Source: Anaspis maculata (taxonomy: Eukaryota; Arthropoda; Insecta; Coleoptera; Scraptiidae). From it: DNA of 64,000 nucleotides. A program made the position numbers and the translations under genes. Under the pieces are notes generated by a model. It ran no database searches, had not been told where the DNA came from, and saw only the letters and a list, made by a program, of their open reading frames with translations. Below are positions 11,953-24,686 of the stretch, piece after piece. The DNA lies in contig OX421966.1 of NCBI GenBank assembly GCA_949128115.1, positions 68,879,416-68,943,415 of the forward strand. Reading direction: 5' to 3'. Every line of letters starts with the position of its first letter. Within the stretch, counting starts at the first letter, position 1.

Positions 11953-14900
11953 GCCGACCAGCAGCATCGACCAACAGGTGATGGCATAATTTTAAATTTC
12001 AATCTAAATTGATGGGTTTCACCGACTACACACCAGGTAACCTACCTATAATACTACTGTTATTGGAATTAGTAATAATGCATTTCCGATGCGCCCCGGA
12101 GCTGGGTCATTAGTGTTGAAATTTTATGTAATTTCAAAGTCTGCATACGTGTGGGTATTATGGCCCCATTAAAATAACAATTATTTGTTGATTCTGCAGC
12201 GGTAGGTATACGGTTTTTTATTTATTATTAAAATCAGACGTCCATCAACAGGCAACAATACTGAGAGAGGATTCGTTTGAGGAACAATTATTTCGGTGAT
12301 GTCTAACAATAACGGCCTGGTTTCACTTGAGTAGTGGTGGTACTTGAATTGTATACAGGGTGATTCGAACTTATTTTGATCTCGTCTACTGCTAACCAAA
12401 AACGTTAGCGGTACTTTTATCGAAATTCCAACCGTAGCATAGGCTCGTACCTATTTGTTATATTTTGACAGCACAAAGCTCGACAACTGAGTAAGCATAA
12501 TTCGTACATAAGTCATGATAAATAGGCTTTGTCAAGTTTTTTTAAATGGAAAAATAGAAATTGTCAACTTTCACCACGTGATGTTTAAAGCTGACGGTCT
12601 CAGGATGCGAGAGGATTTTAGCTGTTTCTGCCACCGGTCTTGTCAAAATTCTCAACTCTCTGGTTCCTTTTTTTTAACCTCCAAAAACCTTTTGCGCTGT
12701 CCCAGTAATAGCTGAGAGGAGACGCGCCAAATTTTAATACCCAGGCTGATCTGAATGTGCTCCCAATAAATGTGTTTAGTTTTGGGTATCGCATTTTATT
12801 TTTTGTCCGTCACACACCCCTTTTCTTACAAAAAAAATTACAGGGACTGCCGGTTTCGTTCGCGTTCAAAATTACGCGAACTAATCTTGACTAGGCGCCA
12901 CTAACTAAAAGGACGCACGCGCAAGATCTATTTACAATCCATTCTTGCAAAAACAAGACATATCGCCACAGGATTTCGTCTGACCGAGAGAATTGGAATC
13001 GCAAAAAAATCCAAAGAAAAATTTGAGATGTGAACTGAAAAATAAGAAAATGAGTGACCGAAAATTACTCCGAATCATCTTCGTCGTTGGGAACGTATTG
13101 TTACGTATTTCGCGTACAGGTTCGAATATACTTGAGACGATCGTTTTGAAACACGCACTGCTCATTACTGCGTACTACAATTAATACACGCCAACAATTC
13201 TGTGGCTAGAAGGCAAAAGGGCATAACTTCGATTTAGCAACTTTTCAGGAGAAGCAAATAACTGGAAAACATACATAGATGGTTGTAGGCAACGCAATAT
13301 TGAATGAAACACTTCAATTTTTTGCAGGAAGTTACAACTGATTATCATCATCCATACTTACTGGTTTTGAACCGTTAAATTGTTTTCCTACGACCACCTA
13401 CGAAAGTGACCCTTTTCACACGCTATAGTAGGCCCGAAAGTTGTCAATTACGTCAACCTACCCAACCTGTGCGTTAAAGCCGTGCGTTATTATAACGCAC
13501 AGTTCATTCGGATCACGAAACAATACGAATTTGAACGATGATTCATTCACAATTTCGAAAAACCGGCTTCCATACCACTCTAACTCTGATTCACAAGCAA
13601 ACCAACAATGATTCGCACCTACAGGACTGGCCTCAGTCATGTCCTCTCAACCGAAAGTATGGGTTTGACATGCTTATATAACCTTATCGAAGGCCTAACC
13701 CTGGCGGTGAGATGTATAAAAATAAAAATCCTACGTAATTTCCTTTCAACAACAGTAATTGTAGAGTTATGAATGAAATTCTCACCTACACTTATAAAGC
13801 AGAATAATTCTTTGGTAGCAATGCAAATGTGACCACAAAATAATAAATGGGGGTCTATTCAGAAATGTTGAGCTGCACCAGCCCCATCCAATACACCTAA
13901 ATACTTTGAATCAAGTTAACATACTAAAGTCGAGACTAAAGTGTCAAAATGACGGTTGAAATGTCACTAATTTCATTATTGGGTTTTCAATTTTCTCACA
14001 AGGAGACGTTGTTGATAAATGAAGTCCCATACACCTGCTGATGACCAAAACGTACCTTTCCCGGCTGGTAGCCGAGGCCTTGGGCCGCTATTGCTCTTGA
14101 AAGGATAAAAGAAATTGTTCGTGTCCTTTATTGATGACGGTTTTGGCCGGCCGCCGAAAATACTCTGATAGCTTGATAGTGAGAGACGCCACCTCCGACC
14201 TTACCTGCTGCCACAGGGCGTGTGGCGTGTGTCCAGCAGGCCCAAGTTCGATTCCTGCGAAACCCCGAATTTTTTTTGTGGAAAAGATCATTTTTTATTG
14301 TTTGAAAGGAATCAAAATTTGAAAGACTGGTTTTTGATGGGATTCTTGATTTTTTTGCGATAATTCGGTGTACCGCTCGCTTGTAAGATGCTCAAGCATA
14401 ACAACAGCCACAGGCAGACTTGATCAGAAAATAGCGGTGTTTTTCGAGAAAAAATCGAAATATATGAAAAAATATTAGTATTGATAAATCTGGGTGGTCA
14501 GAGAAACGGTGTTTTTCGAGAAAAAATTGGAAATTGTGAAAAAATATAAATTTTTGAAAATTTCAATTTTTGAATATTTGAAATACATACACATTTTCTT
14601 CATGAACCCATTTAAAATCACCCTTATTTATGTGATTATCATTGATCCATTGGTTTTTATAAAATCTATGTTTACAGAAAAACACGAAAATGACGTCTTA
14701 ATTTGAATGTAATTTTCTCCCGGTCGTAGGAAAAATAGTGTACGTAACTCGCCGTAAAGTGTCTTACTTTCATTCGTGTGATTCCTGCACTCGGCTGCGC
14801 CTCGTGCATCGACTTACACACATATGCGTAATGTATCACTTTCCGTACTTGTTACGTAATGTACTGATCTAGTTTGGAAGAAAAACTGGTTTTCTGAAAA

Positions 14901-15130
14901 GGTTATGGAGTTATTTCAATTTTTGTGAAATCTGCAAACCGCCAAAAGGGTATAACTCTACATATTAAAAGAATGAACAAACATTCAGACCAGCAAAAGC
15001 TGATATGTCGAGTTATGTCCTTTTGGCTAACCTACTGGCTGTATAAAATCATAATTGTTTTTGACATATCTCGAGTTATTCTGTTAAAAATGGACCTTTT
15101 TTTTTCGATTTCCTTTCTATTTCGTGGTAG
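11953..15130. other. No gene recognised
   Basis: Mostly unique A+T-rich sequence. A lone CAGGGTGATTCGAACTTATT end lies at about 12356. Words of the type AAAAGGGCATAACT occur near 13215 and 14945 and recur at 40.7-42.6 kb. Small ORFs on both strands show no motifs. Confidence 0.4.
14195..14265 (+). other. Possible tRNA-like SINE head fragment
   Basis: AAGTTCGATTCCTGCGAAAC resembles a B box and T-loop and is followed by a T-rich tail. The upstream segment has weak A-box-like words but does not fold as a tRNA by eye. It could be a truncated SINE or chance. Confidence 0.3.
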
Positions 15131-15138
15131 GTACATAA

Positions 15139-16315
15139 CAGGGTGTTCACGATAAAATTCACCCTCCCCCTTCAGGAGATTCCCCTTTGAGATATTTTGA
15201 AAAACTAAAAACTTTTTCACAACGATTTTTCCTAGGGATCTTGAATCGATCGTCTAAAAGTTTTCAGTTGGTACCGTATACAGGGTGTGACCTGTAACTT
15301 TTTTATTTCAAATGCAACACCCTGTATTTTATCACGTCATTTGATGAAGCCTTTCTTTTTGATTACAAAGATATATAACATTTATGATTTATTTTGACAA
15401 GGAATCTGTCAAAAAAATAATAAAATGGGTAGTCAAATAAATTGAGAATTAAAAATTACGCGACACCCTGTATTAGGAAGGAATTAGACCATTTATCCAT
15501 GCCGAGTTAAATTCTGCAGACAAAATGCTGCGAGAATAACTTTTTTTTTAAGTGAACTGTAGAAACCAAAGCCATCTTGCCCTGAAACAAAATCATTTGA
15601 CTACCTATTTTATTATTTTTCCGACAAGTCACATGTCAAAATAAATCATAAGTGTCATATATATTTGTAATCGGAAAAAAAGGGTTAACCAAATAACGGA
15701 ATAAAATATAGGGTGTTGTATTTAAAATAAAAAAGTTACATATCACACCCTGTATACGGTACCAATTAGAAACTTTTATGCCCGATTGCACAAACGTGGT
15801 ATCTAATTTCAGTTCGGTACCAAACAGCGAATCAAATATTTAAAAGTGAAACAAAAAGCAAATTCAATTACTTCAAGATAAGAACATGATGGGAATACAA
15901 AATATGGCCTCTCACGATTATTTGTATACAGAAAAAAAGTTGAGGCAACACACTTTTGTCGCTTATTTTTTATTACAAAGAAAAGATCTGACAATTCTGT
16001 CAAGATTTGTTCTACAAGCCAAAATTAGGACTGTCTCACCTGTGTTTTGGTATCCAAATAATTACTTAGAGTCATATTCTGTAGTCCCACCATAATCTCC
16101 CCTTGAAGTAACTGGGTTTGCATTTTGTTCCACTTCAAAAATTTGATCCCATGTTTAGTACCGAACTAAAATTTGATACCACCTATGTGCAATCGGGCAT
16201 TGGAGGATCGATTTAAGGTCCCTGGAAAAAATCGTGAAGAAAAAGTTTTTAGTTCTTCGAAATATCTTGAAGGGGAATCTACTGGAGGGGGGTGAATTTT
16301 ATCCTGAACACCCTG
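15139..16315. mobile_element. Concentric fold-back element, CAGGGTG ends
   Basis: The left end (CAGGGTGTTCACGATAAAAT) and the right end (inverse of about the same sequence) are the outer tips of arms of about 150 bp: 15139-15290 pairs with about 16201-16315 plus 15752-15777. Inside is a second inverted pair starting with CAGGGTGTGACCTGTAAC at 15281 and ending at 15752, both next to TA. Further inward the segments at about 15395-15445 and 15595-15650 also pair. There is no ORF. Left flank is TAA and right flank TA, so the TSD is probably TA with a one-base uncertainty. Confidence 0.65.
15778..16200. mobile_element. Inverted-repeat element nested in the fold-back arm
   Basis: The ends are a perfect 14-bp inverted repeat, ATGCCCGATTGCAC and GTGCAATCGGGCAT. 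Similarity continues inward (GTGGTATC and GATACCAC; TTCGGTACCAAA and TTTAGTACCGAA). The element splits the right arm of the surrounding fold-back: the uninterrupted left arm reads AAAAGTTTTCAGTT next to CGATCG, whereas the right arm has the 423-bp insert between the corresponding bases. Exact TSD is unresolved. No ORF of note. Confidence 0.65.
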
Positions 16316-16378
16316 TACCTGTACCTACAGGCAATAAGGAATAAAAAAATTTCGCAGTGCAATTTCATCCTTATGTAA

Positions 16379-16535
16379 AGAATCTTTTTTTTTTCATTCG
16401 TTTATTTATCGTCGGCCTATTTCCGCAACGAGGCCTAACACCGACGCCGGTGAATGCTTTCCTCCACTATACCGGAAATTTTGCCGAACCCTGTATGTTC
16501 CAACACAGGGTAGGGATTTTCAACAACCACCAATT
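16379..16535 (-). mobile_element. Truncated copy of the 61.1-kb SINE
   Basis: From the T-run (minus-strand A tail) through GTCGGCCTATTTCCGCAACG, GCCTAACACCGA and GCCGGTGAATGCTTTCC, this segment matches the body of the full SINE at 61098-61440 in the same orientation. It lacks the tRNA-like head. Similarity ends near 16535, where the dispersed repeat at 16537 begins. Confidence 0.7.
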
Positions 16536-16536
16536 T

Positions 16537-17960
16537 CCTGGCTTCACGAACACGGAGGGAAAGTATTGTAATTGTGCAGAAAAAAAAGTTGAGATTATAT
16601 GCCGGATATATCCATTTTGAGGTCCCCAAAGTCAATAATTACCATTTCCAGAATGATGTCTGTCCGTATGTCTGTCTGTGATCTTCTACGATAACTGCCG
16701 AAACGTTGATCCGATCGATTTGATATTTGGTATGCAGACATGGTTTTGGAATCACCGGATCAGTTTTTGGCTGTCATCTGTCAAACAGAAGTGTCACTAT
16801 CAGAAAATGACACAAGCTACTTTTCACGGAACTTGACTTGCAATATGTTATTTGGAAGCCCTTGAGAAACTGTATTCAGATTAGTTGAAAATATTTCTCA
16901 ACCGGTTATTTGTCAAATAATAAAAAATGCCAAAGTCTGAGACTTTACCGTTTCATTAAATGCAAAATCTATACGACAGATTTGATCCAAACTCGACAGG
17001 AAGCAACATAACCAAAGAATCAAACTAATGCTGACGTTAGAGTTCCCCATACGCACAAAAGATCTTATAGGTCGCAGTGCAGAAAGGATCCTTCGAGTTA
17101 GAGTTCCCCATCATTCACCAGACGGGCGCTATGAATTTTCAAAGTTTGGCCTGGCCGATTTCAGCCGGGCTTGCCTGTTTCTCGACTTTTGGCCTATTTA
17201 TTTTCCTTAGCAACCAAACCGGTACGTTTTTGTTTCAATGACGTATCTATGTCGAAATGACAAAATGGTTACGGATGCAGGCAGATCTCGGTGTGTTTTC
17301 TTGTATCGTTTAAGACAACAGTGCGCCCCGATCTTTTGTGTCTTCAAGTATCGTTTTGGGGCTCCGTGAATGCCCTTGTGTTTTCTGCAGCTTTAGCAAG
17401 TTTAGTATGCCATTTCCTTGACATATACGTGCAAGCCCTAATGTGTGCAGTTCCCTTGTATGATTCGGTACCAGGGCCCCATGATTGTGTCTTCCTGCCG
17501 TTCAAGGCCCTGATGTGGCAGGCCCCCACTGTCAGATTTTGCCGTTTCAGGCCAAAACGGCGCCCTTGTACCTCCTTGGGTTTATTGAACCCCTATAGGC
17601 TCCCTGATGTCTACGGGTGTCTCTTGGAGCCCCATTGAGCCCCCCTCTCGCTTTTTTACTTTTCATAACTATTGTGCCGTTAGGTGTGGTTCGAGCCTCA
17701 CCTCCTGATGCATGGGCTTGAAGCCTTATTTCACAGGTCACTGAGGGACCCTAATTGCAGTTGATCAAAACTCTGCCCCAGGTTTTCAATCGGTGAACTG
17801 ATTTTCAACAGTTAACTTTTAAACAATAGGTAATTGGTTCATGGATATTTTCAAACCATTTCTCGTCCAATTTCCAGAATTTTTGTTGTTGAAAAACAAC
17901 CTTCTCTCTATGAAACTTGATGTTCTGACGGTGGAGGTTCTACAGCGTCTGAAAACTCCT
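16537..17960 (+). repeat. Dispersed repeat copy A (inverted partner at 46.2-47.9 kb)
   Basis: The copy begins near CACGAACACGGAGGGAAAGT, contains a GTCTGTCCGTATGTCTGTC tract and the phrase ACTGCCGAAACGTTGATCCG, and continues through a GGGCCCC-type minisatellite (17290-17650) to a segment with CTCTGCCCCAGGTTTTCAAT. The same order of blocks occurs in reverse complement from 47853 down to about 46430. The 115-codon open frame at 17291-17638 lies wholly in the minisatellite and is not a gene. The family's autonomous source is not visible. The two copies differ by many substitutions and indels, so they are separate old insertions or an old duplication. Confidence 0.7.
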
Positions 17961-19043
17961 TGAATCGCAGTGCTTTATTGTGATGTGTGTATGCGAGTTA
18001 GTTTTTCTGGATGGTCACTCGACTTGGTCGATTTCTCCTTTAATTTCACAATAGTTCGATATGTGATCATGCAGATTGATCTGTCCTGTCAACAATGCAT
18101 GGTTGCAGAATGCCGTTGCTCGGCTTGTCTGCCCAAGCTCTAAATTGAAGATATAGGGTTGTAATTTGACACACAGATGCAGTAAAAGTTCCCAATCAAG
18201 TTTGTGTAATTTCATCGTCATGTCCAAAGCAGAAACAAAAATTTTAATCAGGAGCTATAGTAGGTTTCCTTGTATCATAATTCTAGTAGGCTGGGCAAAT
18301 TTCACAGTTTGGCATTGTAGACTTCACGTCCAACTGCCTAGTGTGCGCCTGAGCGCCTGGCTTCGAAAGATAGGTTATGTTGGTGTGTTGACTTTTGACT
18401 GGTTGCTGTCAAAAATGAAAAAAAATACCGAAATCAACTTTGCAAAGCAAGTATGGAGTAGATGTAGTTCACCTTCACGAGTTCCGCAAATTTCTTGTTT
18501 CTGTACGATGTTCTGAGCAGTTGAATCAAGTATCAATGCCAATGAGTCCCATCCACACAAAAATTAGAAGGGTGTAGTTTCCTATAAATCCCACAGTTCC
18601 CAGTCTTCCAGAAGTGTGGCTACTTCTTTTAAAAACCAGGAGTAGTTCATATTGTTGCCATATTATGTGGTTTTTGCAAATGAATTCACGTCTTCTCCGC
18701 GAAGCTGAACGTTATGGGGTACATGCCCAGCACTCCGCCCATTTTCTTCCAGAAGCGAGTCTTTATGGCACTTTTAAGGGCTTGAAAACAAGCACTGACT
18801 GGACATTTTTGTTCAAGGCAGGCAAGCCGAGGCACAAGCACAGTGTTCACATCCCATTTAGGTAATTTTCTCATCATCAATTATTATGACAGCGTCAAGC
18901 TTAAGCTTTTAAACATCAGTGCAAGCAATTGCCAAGTTCTAGGGAGTTTTCAAATTTCAAATTCGGAAACTTAGAAACAAAATCTCACAGCCGACTAGAA
19001 TCACGGTACAAGTGAACCTACATTGCATTGCATTCTTGAGTTA
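17961..19043. other. No gene; patches shared with 46 kb
   Basis: A patch at 18110-18175 (CTTGTCTGCCCAAGCTC and on to GACACACAGATGC) matches 46030-46095 in reverse complement. The last ~20 bases before 19041 (CATTGCATTCTTGAG) match 46325-46340. The rest is unique, with no supported ORF. Confidence 0.45.
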
Positions 19044-19773
19044 TAGCGTGTTCCGATTTGTGTAAATTTTACCCGGTAAATTTTGATTCCTTGACTTTTG
19101 TAAAATTTACCTGACAGCATTTCGGAACGCAAGCGGTAAACAGGGGCGGTAAATTAAATTGAGGTTGAGTGACGTGCTACCAAATTTGAAAGTCTGCAGA
19201 TCAGATCAGGGATGACACGGAAGCAGATGCATTTAGATTCTTATTACTGGAATTTGAGGCAGAACCAGGGCAGAACAAGAAAATGGTCTTCCTGAATAGC
19301 CAGTGAATCGACAAGCAAATGATAAAAGGAGGCAAAGAGCACATGGCCAGCAAAAAAGAGACAAGATCGCATGCGCCTCAGAAACATTTTTCATCTGATC
19401 TTTTGGTTACAGTGCTGGAAGGGAGGAAGGGGTTGTTCGGCTGGCTGAGGTGCTGAAGCAGTGCGTAGGAAACCGTTTTCAGTATCACGACATACATTGT
19501 CTGCACCTCGGAAATTCTTTTGGTTGCGGTGTTGCGGTGCTGGAAGGAGTTGTTCGGCTGGCTGTAGCAGTAAAGCGTAGGACATAGTTTTCAATGTTAC
19601 AATCTGTAATATTACTGCCAATAGCGTCATATTTACTGAAAATCACTGAGCTCCTACACGCGGTACAAGACTGGCACGCGGTAAACTTCTGTGAAATTTA
19701 CCGCGTCCCGTTTTATGATTTGACAGCGGTAATTTTTACAATTGTAAAATTTACCTCAAATCGGAACACGCTA
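19044..19773. mobile_element. Harbinger-like non-autonomous TIR element, TTA target
   Basis: The ends TAGCGTGTTCCGATTTG and CAAATCGGAACACGCTA are a perfect 17-bp inverted repeat, flanked on both sides by TTA (19041-19043 and 19774-19776). A 3-bp TWA duplication is characteristic of PIF/Harbinger transposons. The region around 46325-46270, in reverse complement, reads straight from CATTGCATTCTTGAG into ATATCACAACAGTTAGC. This is the uninterrupted equivalent of the flanks here and serves as an empty site. The 730-bp interior has several GTAAATTTTAC-like words near both ends and no transposase. Confidence 0.75.
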
Positions 19774-19776
19774 TTA

Positions 19777-20477
19777 ATATCATAACAGTTAGCCACCTAG
19801 TTCTACCTTTTGAATTATTTCATTACCTTGGAAAACTAACCTAACGTATGACTTGTTCTGTAGGCCCAACAATGGATGCAGGATGCTTGCTAAACGCTCA
19901 ACTCACTAGAATTTTTTTATCAATTTCCAAATCAAATCCTCCCCTTTCCGAAGGGACAATTGGATCAAAATCATTACCTGAATTCAGTTAATTTTTTTGA
20001 AAATGACCGACTGCCTGAGAGTTTGAAATTCATTATCTCAGTCTTGAATTGAAAAAGCGTAGCACTGTTGCAAAGAGCATCGAAAAACCTTTTCAACGAT
20101 ATGCAACTCGACCTATATGGCTCATAATGTTCTAAGGGGGTGAGTGACCCCCTTATGGGGGTTCACCTAAGATGGGTGAATTAATGACAGAAAGCTGCAT
20201 ACCTCGAATAGAGAATCGAACTGTTTCGGCGATTTCTGGGAAACTATTGTTTTGTTCCTGAATGATGCCGCAAAAGCATGACTGAGCCACCCTTTCGCCC
20301 CCTGTAGGGGGCAAACTGGTCATACAAATAGATTATGCTTTACAGCATTTTCTTTGTGGACCAAAACCTACAAAATGTCAAAATTTCAGCCAATTTGACC
20401 GAGAACCATTTTACCCATGAAATGTGCGGGATCCTTTGCGGTTCACTGTATTTTGTCAGTAGCTCATGAGCTACAAC
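19777..20477. other. No gene; two strong local hairpins
   Basis: The first ~70 bases continue the dispersed repeat flank (AGTTAGCCACCTAGTTCTAC). Short hairpins occur at about 20135-20152 (GGGGGTGAGTGACCCCC) and 20293-20310 (GCCCCCTGTAGGGGGC). Their role is unknown. Confidence 0.4.
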
Positions 20478-21175
20478 ATATATAGTGCGGGAAGTAACGG
20501 GAACCACCTTGCAAATTGTGAAACAAGCACAAAATTTGGTACACTTACTCTTCAAAGCACTCCGAACAAGACTGGGGATGGTGCCCAACCGAATTTTTCC
20601 CAGGAGGGCTGTACCAGAGCCTCCATATGTTGTCCCTGGAGTCCCTGGAGCCCTAAGGTCTATCTTCGAAACGGAAAGTGATATCGATATACTTCAAACT
20701 TCCTTTTGACTTAAGTTACTCGCAGGTGATGAACACAGATTGTGTGAACTGATCCAAGCCTTCCGTGTACCAATTGCCTATCTTTCAGGGGTAAAATTGA
20801 GAAATCTGTCAGTGGGGGCTTATTCATTGGAGCGTTCTGGGTTGATACGTGCATATACCTTGCGCTTTGTGATACAACCACGAAATTTGGTACACTTCCT
20901 CTTCAAAGCACCCAGAACAAGACTGGAGATGGTACCTTGTCGAATCCTCCCTCCAAGGGCCGTAACGGTCCCGCCAAATTGTCTCTGGAGCCCTACGGCA
21001 TATTTTCGAAACGGCAAGTGATATCGACATTCTGAAAAGTTCTTTCTGATTGTGATAGCCTCTAGGTGACGGATGAAGGTTATACAAACTCATCTGAACT
21101 CCCCGTTCACCGGTTGCCTAACTTTCAGGGGCTACATAAAAAATAACTCAGTGACTACTATATTTCGGGAGCTAA
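20478..21175 (+). repeat. Left arm of a 4.2-kb inverted repeat
   Basis: Two related direct units of about 350 bp (starting near 20515 and 20870) contain TTTGGTACACTT, AACAAGACTGG, CTTTCAGGGG and GTGATATCGA. The whole arm is matched in reverse complement at about 23395-24030. A third, more diverged unit lies at 21195-21300. The open frames here are products of the repeat and show no domain. Confidence 0.65.
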
Positions 21176-21300
21176 GAGCTGAAATTCGCATACGTTTGTC
21201 TTGTACTTTGTGAAACTAGCGGAAACTTGTGTTGATGCACTCTTCATAGTATCCCAAACAAAACTGGAGGTGGTGTCTAGTCAAGTTTCTTTTCTACTTG

Positions 21301-23330
21301 TAACGTTCACATTTAACAGGAAATGAGAATTGGCAATTTGTGTTCATAAATTATGAAATCAAGTCGCCGCCTCACGGCATAAATTTATATTTCCGAAAAA
21401 GACTGACAGAGCGTGACGGTACAGGGATCTGCACATCGGGCAGACCTTCGGTACGGGGCCCTGCTTAATGTTGACGCGACAAGCGCTAGAGGGCACTGTT
21501 GTTTGCCCAAATGCACGTGGAACGCGTAGCTGATGGAGCGATAAGCTGAGGTTGGATCTTCTTTTCGGCTTGAACCATGGAGTTGACAACTCATAAAGGT
21601 TTCGCTCTGTCCTGGCGACCTTTAAACCTCTTCGTTCTCGACCGGCGTTGTCGTCCACTTGTGACACAATTTCCATCTGTTAGAGGTATGTTTTTGAAGA
21701 CGGGTGTTTCCGATTTAAAACGCGACAATTCGACTTCTAGGTTTTTTCCTTCACTCCATTTTTTACTAACGCACCCATGTACTCGAGAGAGACACGTCGC
21801 GGAAGTTCAAGTACCCCATGAAGCTCGCTGTCCCTACAAGTATGCTCGATGAGAGGACCATCGATTCCTGAAGCGTTTCGCCGCCGTCCGGCTCTTCAAG
21901 CGACGTTTAAGCAGACTTCGGTGCAGCCTATCGCCCAAAGAAGTTCAACCACTTTCCTGGCCTGAAATGTCTGTTACTCCAGCGTCTTTCCTGTGTTTGG
22001 TGACGTATATCCTTGACGGAATCAAGTATTTTGAGGTGCCCTTTGTTGTTTTCTTTATCACGGACATTGATTGAGGCAAACGGCAAACAGAGTTTTGCCA
22101 AAATGCGTTAGAAGAGACAAGATCATTTCTGTGAATAGGTTCTTTTCTAGGGTTTTGAACGCGTTATTCCTTCCAGGACGAAAGTGCGTCCGTTACATAA
22201 AGTTCGAAGGGATTATCCTCGGGTACAGGTTTTGTTTTGGGTGTATAGTCGCACCATGAAATATAAAATATGGATCCCTACAAGAAACATGAAACATCGC
22301 TTCATCTCGCTTTACAAGTGTTTTTCTCCACTTTGAAAGGTCCAAAATATTAACACCAATTGTAAAATACGGAATAAGTTCGCCAGTAAACACATCCATT
22401 ATTCGCCAAAGATATTTTGTTTTTTTCTTTATGAAGTTCTACAATTTCAGTTCCTGTCAGTTGCCGCCAGTTCCCAAATAAAAACCATCGTTTCGTTTGG
22501 AGTTGGGTGTCCATACCGGGTGTTCGCTTTATTGACTTAACCGAGAAGTCACGAGTCGTCTAGCTACCCTCGGTTGGCGCGCCAAAGAAATAATAAAAGT
22601 AAATCAAGATCACACCGCGGAACCCACGACCCGCTCTACACGAAAACGACTGGCCGCGTACAGATGACACTTTCTTGGCTTGGATTGCCCCGGCTCCTGG
22701 TTAAGAATTAGTTACATACTCAATTCCTGTACCAGAACCATCATTTGTTCCTGAAGTTCACGGCATATCTTCTAAACTTCAAGCGATATTGACCTGCTGA
22801 AAACTTTTTCCTGGCTGTAATTACTTCTTAGTAATGCATAAAGATACAACAACCGCACCTTGACAATGGATCAATTTCACTGTTCCATTCACCGCTGGCT
22901 ACCTTTCAGGGGAGAAATTGAGGATCACTACTTTCTCGATCACACTCTTGATTACATAATGTAGCTACTATTGGAAGCTGTAGGTACCTTTTCAAACGAC
23001 TTCGTATTTTTATGACTAATGGATAGTGTCAAGCTTGTCTCTCTTCCCCTCTCTTCCCTTCACACTTCCCACACACCTAACCTTTTCCTTATTTATTAGG
23101 GGCATCAAAGACAGGCACTAGGTATGGAAGAAGGTTTCCGATTTCTCAAGAGTTACTTTGGGTAGGACGTTTGATGGCATATATTTGAAGATATTTAGAT
23201 AACATACATTATCCATAGAGACTGGGTTATTCTTTGTGAAATCTTTGGTCCACATAAATATACTGCCTACCTCCAACGCGATGCATAGTGTGCCGCGCAT
23301 CTAGGAGGAAGTTTTCAGCATGTCTATTTC
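21301..23330. other. Spacer between the inverted-repeat arms
   Basis: The spacer holds a minus-strand open frame of 105 residues at 21359-21676 with no recognised motif, a diverged repeat unit at about 22690-22950, and a segment at 22450-22620 that resembles the edge of an LTR by composition only. No product can be assigned. Confidence 0.4.
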
Positions 23331-24030
23331 GCTTGCCGTTTTAAAGACATCCCGTAGACTTTCTAATGGCTCTGGTACGGTAGGCAATGGGTTATTTTTC
23401 AATTTGGCCCCTAAAAGTTAGGCACCCGGTGAAGGGTAAGTTCAGATGAGTTTATATAACCTTCATCCGTCACCTAGAAGCCCTCACAACCAGGAAAGCT
23501 CTTACAATCAGGCAGAACTTTTCAGAATGTCGATATCACTTGCCGTTTCGAAAATATGCCGTAGGGCTCCAGAGACAATTTGGCGGGGCCGTTATGGCTC
23601 TTGGGGGAAAGATTCGACAGGGTACCATCTCCAGTCTTGTTCTGGGTGCTTTGAAGAGGAAGTGTACCAAATTTCGTGATTGTATCACAAAGCGTATATG
23701 CACGTATCAACCCAGAACGCTCAAATGAAATAGCCCCCACTGACAGATTTATTTCTCAATTTCACCCCTGAAAGATAGGCAATTGGTACACGGGAGGCTT
23801 AGATCAGTTCACACAATTTGTGTTTATCACCTGCGAGTAATTTCAGTCAAAAGGAAGTTTGAAGTATATCGATATCACTTTCCGTTTCAAAGATAGACCT
23901 TAGGGCTCCAGGGACAACATGGAGGCTCTGGTACAGCCCTCCTGGGGAAAATTCGGCTGGGCACCATCCCCAGTCTTGTCCGGGGTACTTTCAAGAGTAA
24001 GTGTACGGAATTTTGTGCTTTTTTCACAAT
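23331..24030 (-). repeat. Right arm of the 4.2-kb inverted repeat
   Basis: Reverse complement of the left arm, with the same two unit types in mirrored order (for example CAAGACTGGAGATGGTACC read on the minus strand at about 23615-23640). After 24030 the arm is interrupted by the element at 24032-24686 and resumes with TTTGCAAGG, matching the left arm's CCTTGCAAATTGTG. Confidence 0.65.
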
Positions 24031-24031
24031 A

Positions 24032-24686
24032 GGGTAGTGACCGATTTTTTTTTTATTATTTTGTTTTAAAGTTCACTTCTTGATAAGTGACGCTATATAG
24101 TTAACAGATTTTTTTTCGTAAGTTTTCTTGGTAAAAAAAATTCATGAAAGTTTTCGATCATTTCAAATTTGGCGCGATGACGGCGCAATCTTTCATAGGC
24201 GGAGAAGCAGGCTTGACAACATTATACAGAACTTACTACAAAAAGCACTAGCGTCAACCCGTCAACGCTCATAACAGCTGATTGTTATATTGTTAACGCT
24301 TTGTGTATCTGTGCGGTGATTCGTGTTGTTCAGTTGTTTTGCTTGAAAATATGGAAAGTTGGTAAAATCTTTCATGATTTATGAATATTTCAAGACTACA
24401 TCAGACTTCAATGGTTATGTTATGCTGGCAAACGTCAACGTCAACACTGACACACAGGCAACGGAGGTGTGGTCATCCCCACTACTGTCAAAAGATTGAA
24501 ACGTCACAGCCCGCCTTACAGCTCGGTAGATTTGAAATCGTTTGCAAAAGTAGCCACTTTCAAGGCAGATTTTGAGACACTTGGAACTTTTTTTTTCGAA
24601 TTTTCACGTAACGTAGTCTTGTTAACAAGGCTCTACATTCGATTAGTATGATTTTTTTCTATATTTTTGGATGGTGGTCACTACCC
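24032..24686. mobile_element. TIR element inserted in the right arm
   Basis: The ends GGGTAGTGACC and GGTCACTACCC are inverted. The uninterrupted left arm at about 20510-20522 reads CCTTGCAAATTGTG, whose inverse CACAATTTGCAAGG is split here after CACAAT, giving an in-window empty site. AT appears on both sides, so a 2-bp duplication is likely but not certain. No transposase ORF is present. Confidence 0.6.

Noticed and set aside
17291..17638. 115-residue open frame
   Set aside because: Lies in the GGGCCCC-type repeat field; similar frames arise from the same units elsewhere and no motif is present.
22450..22620. Solo LTR with primer-binding site
   Set aside because: Only composition and a TGGCGCGCCA word suggest it; no paired LTR, TG...CA boundaries or TSD could be shown.
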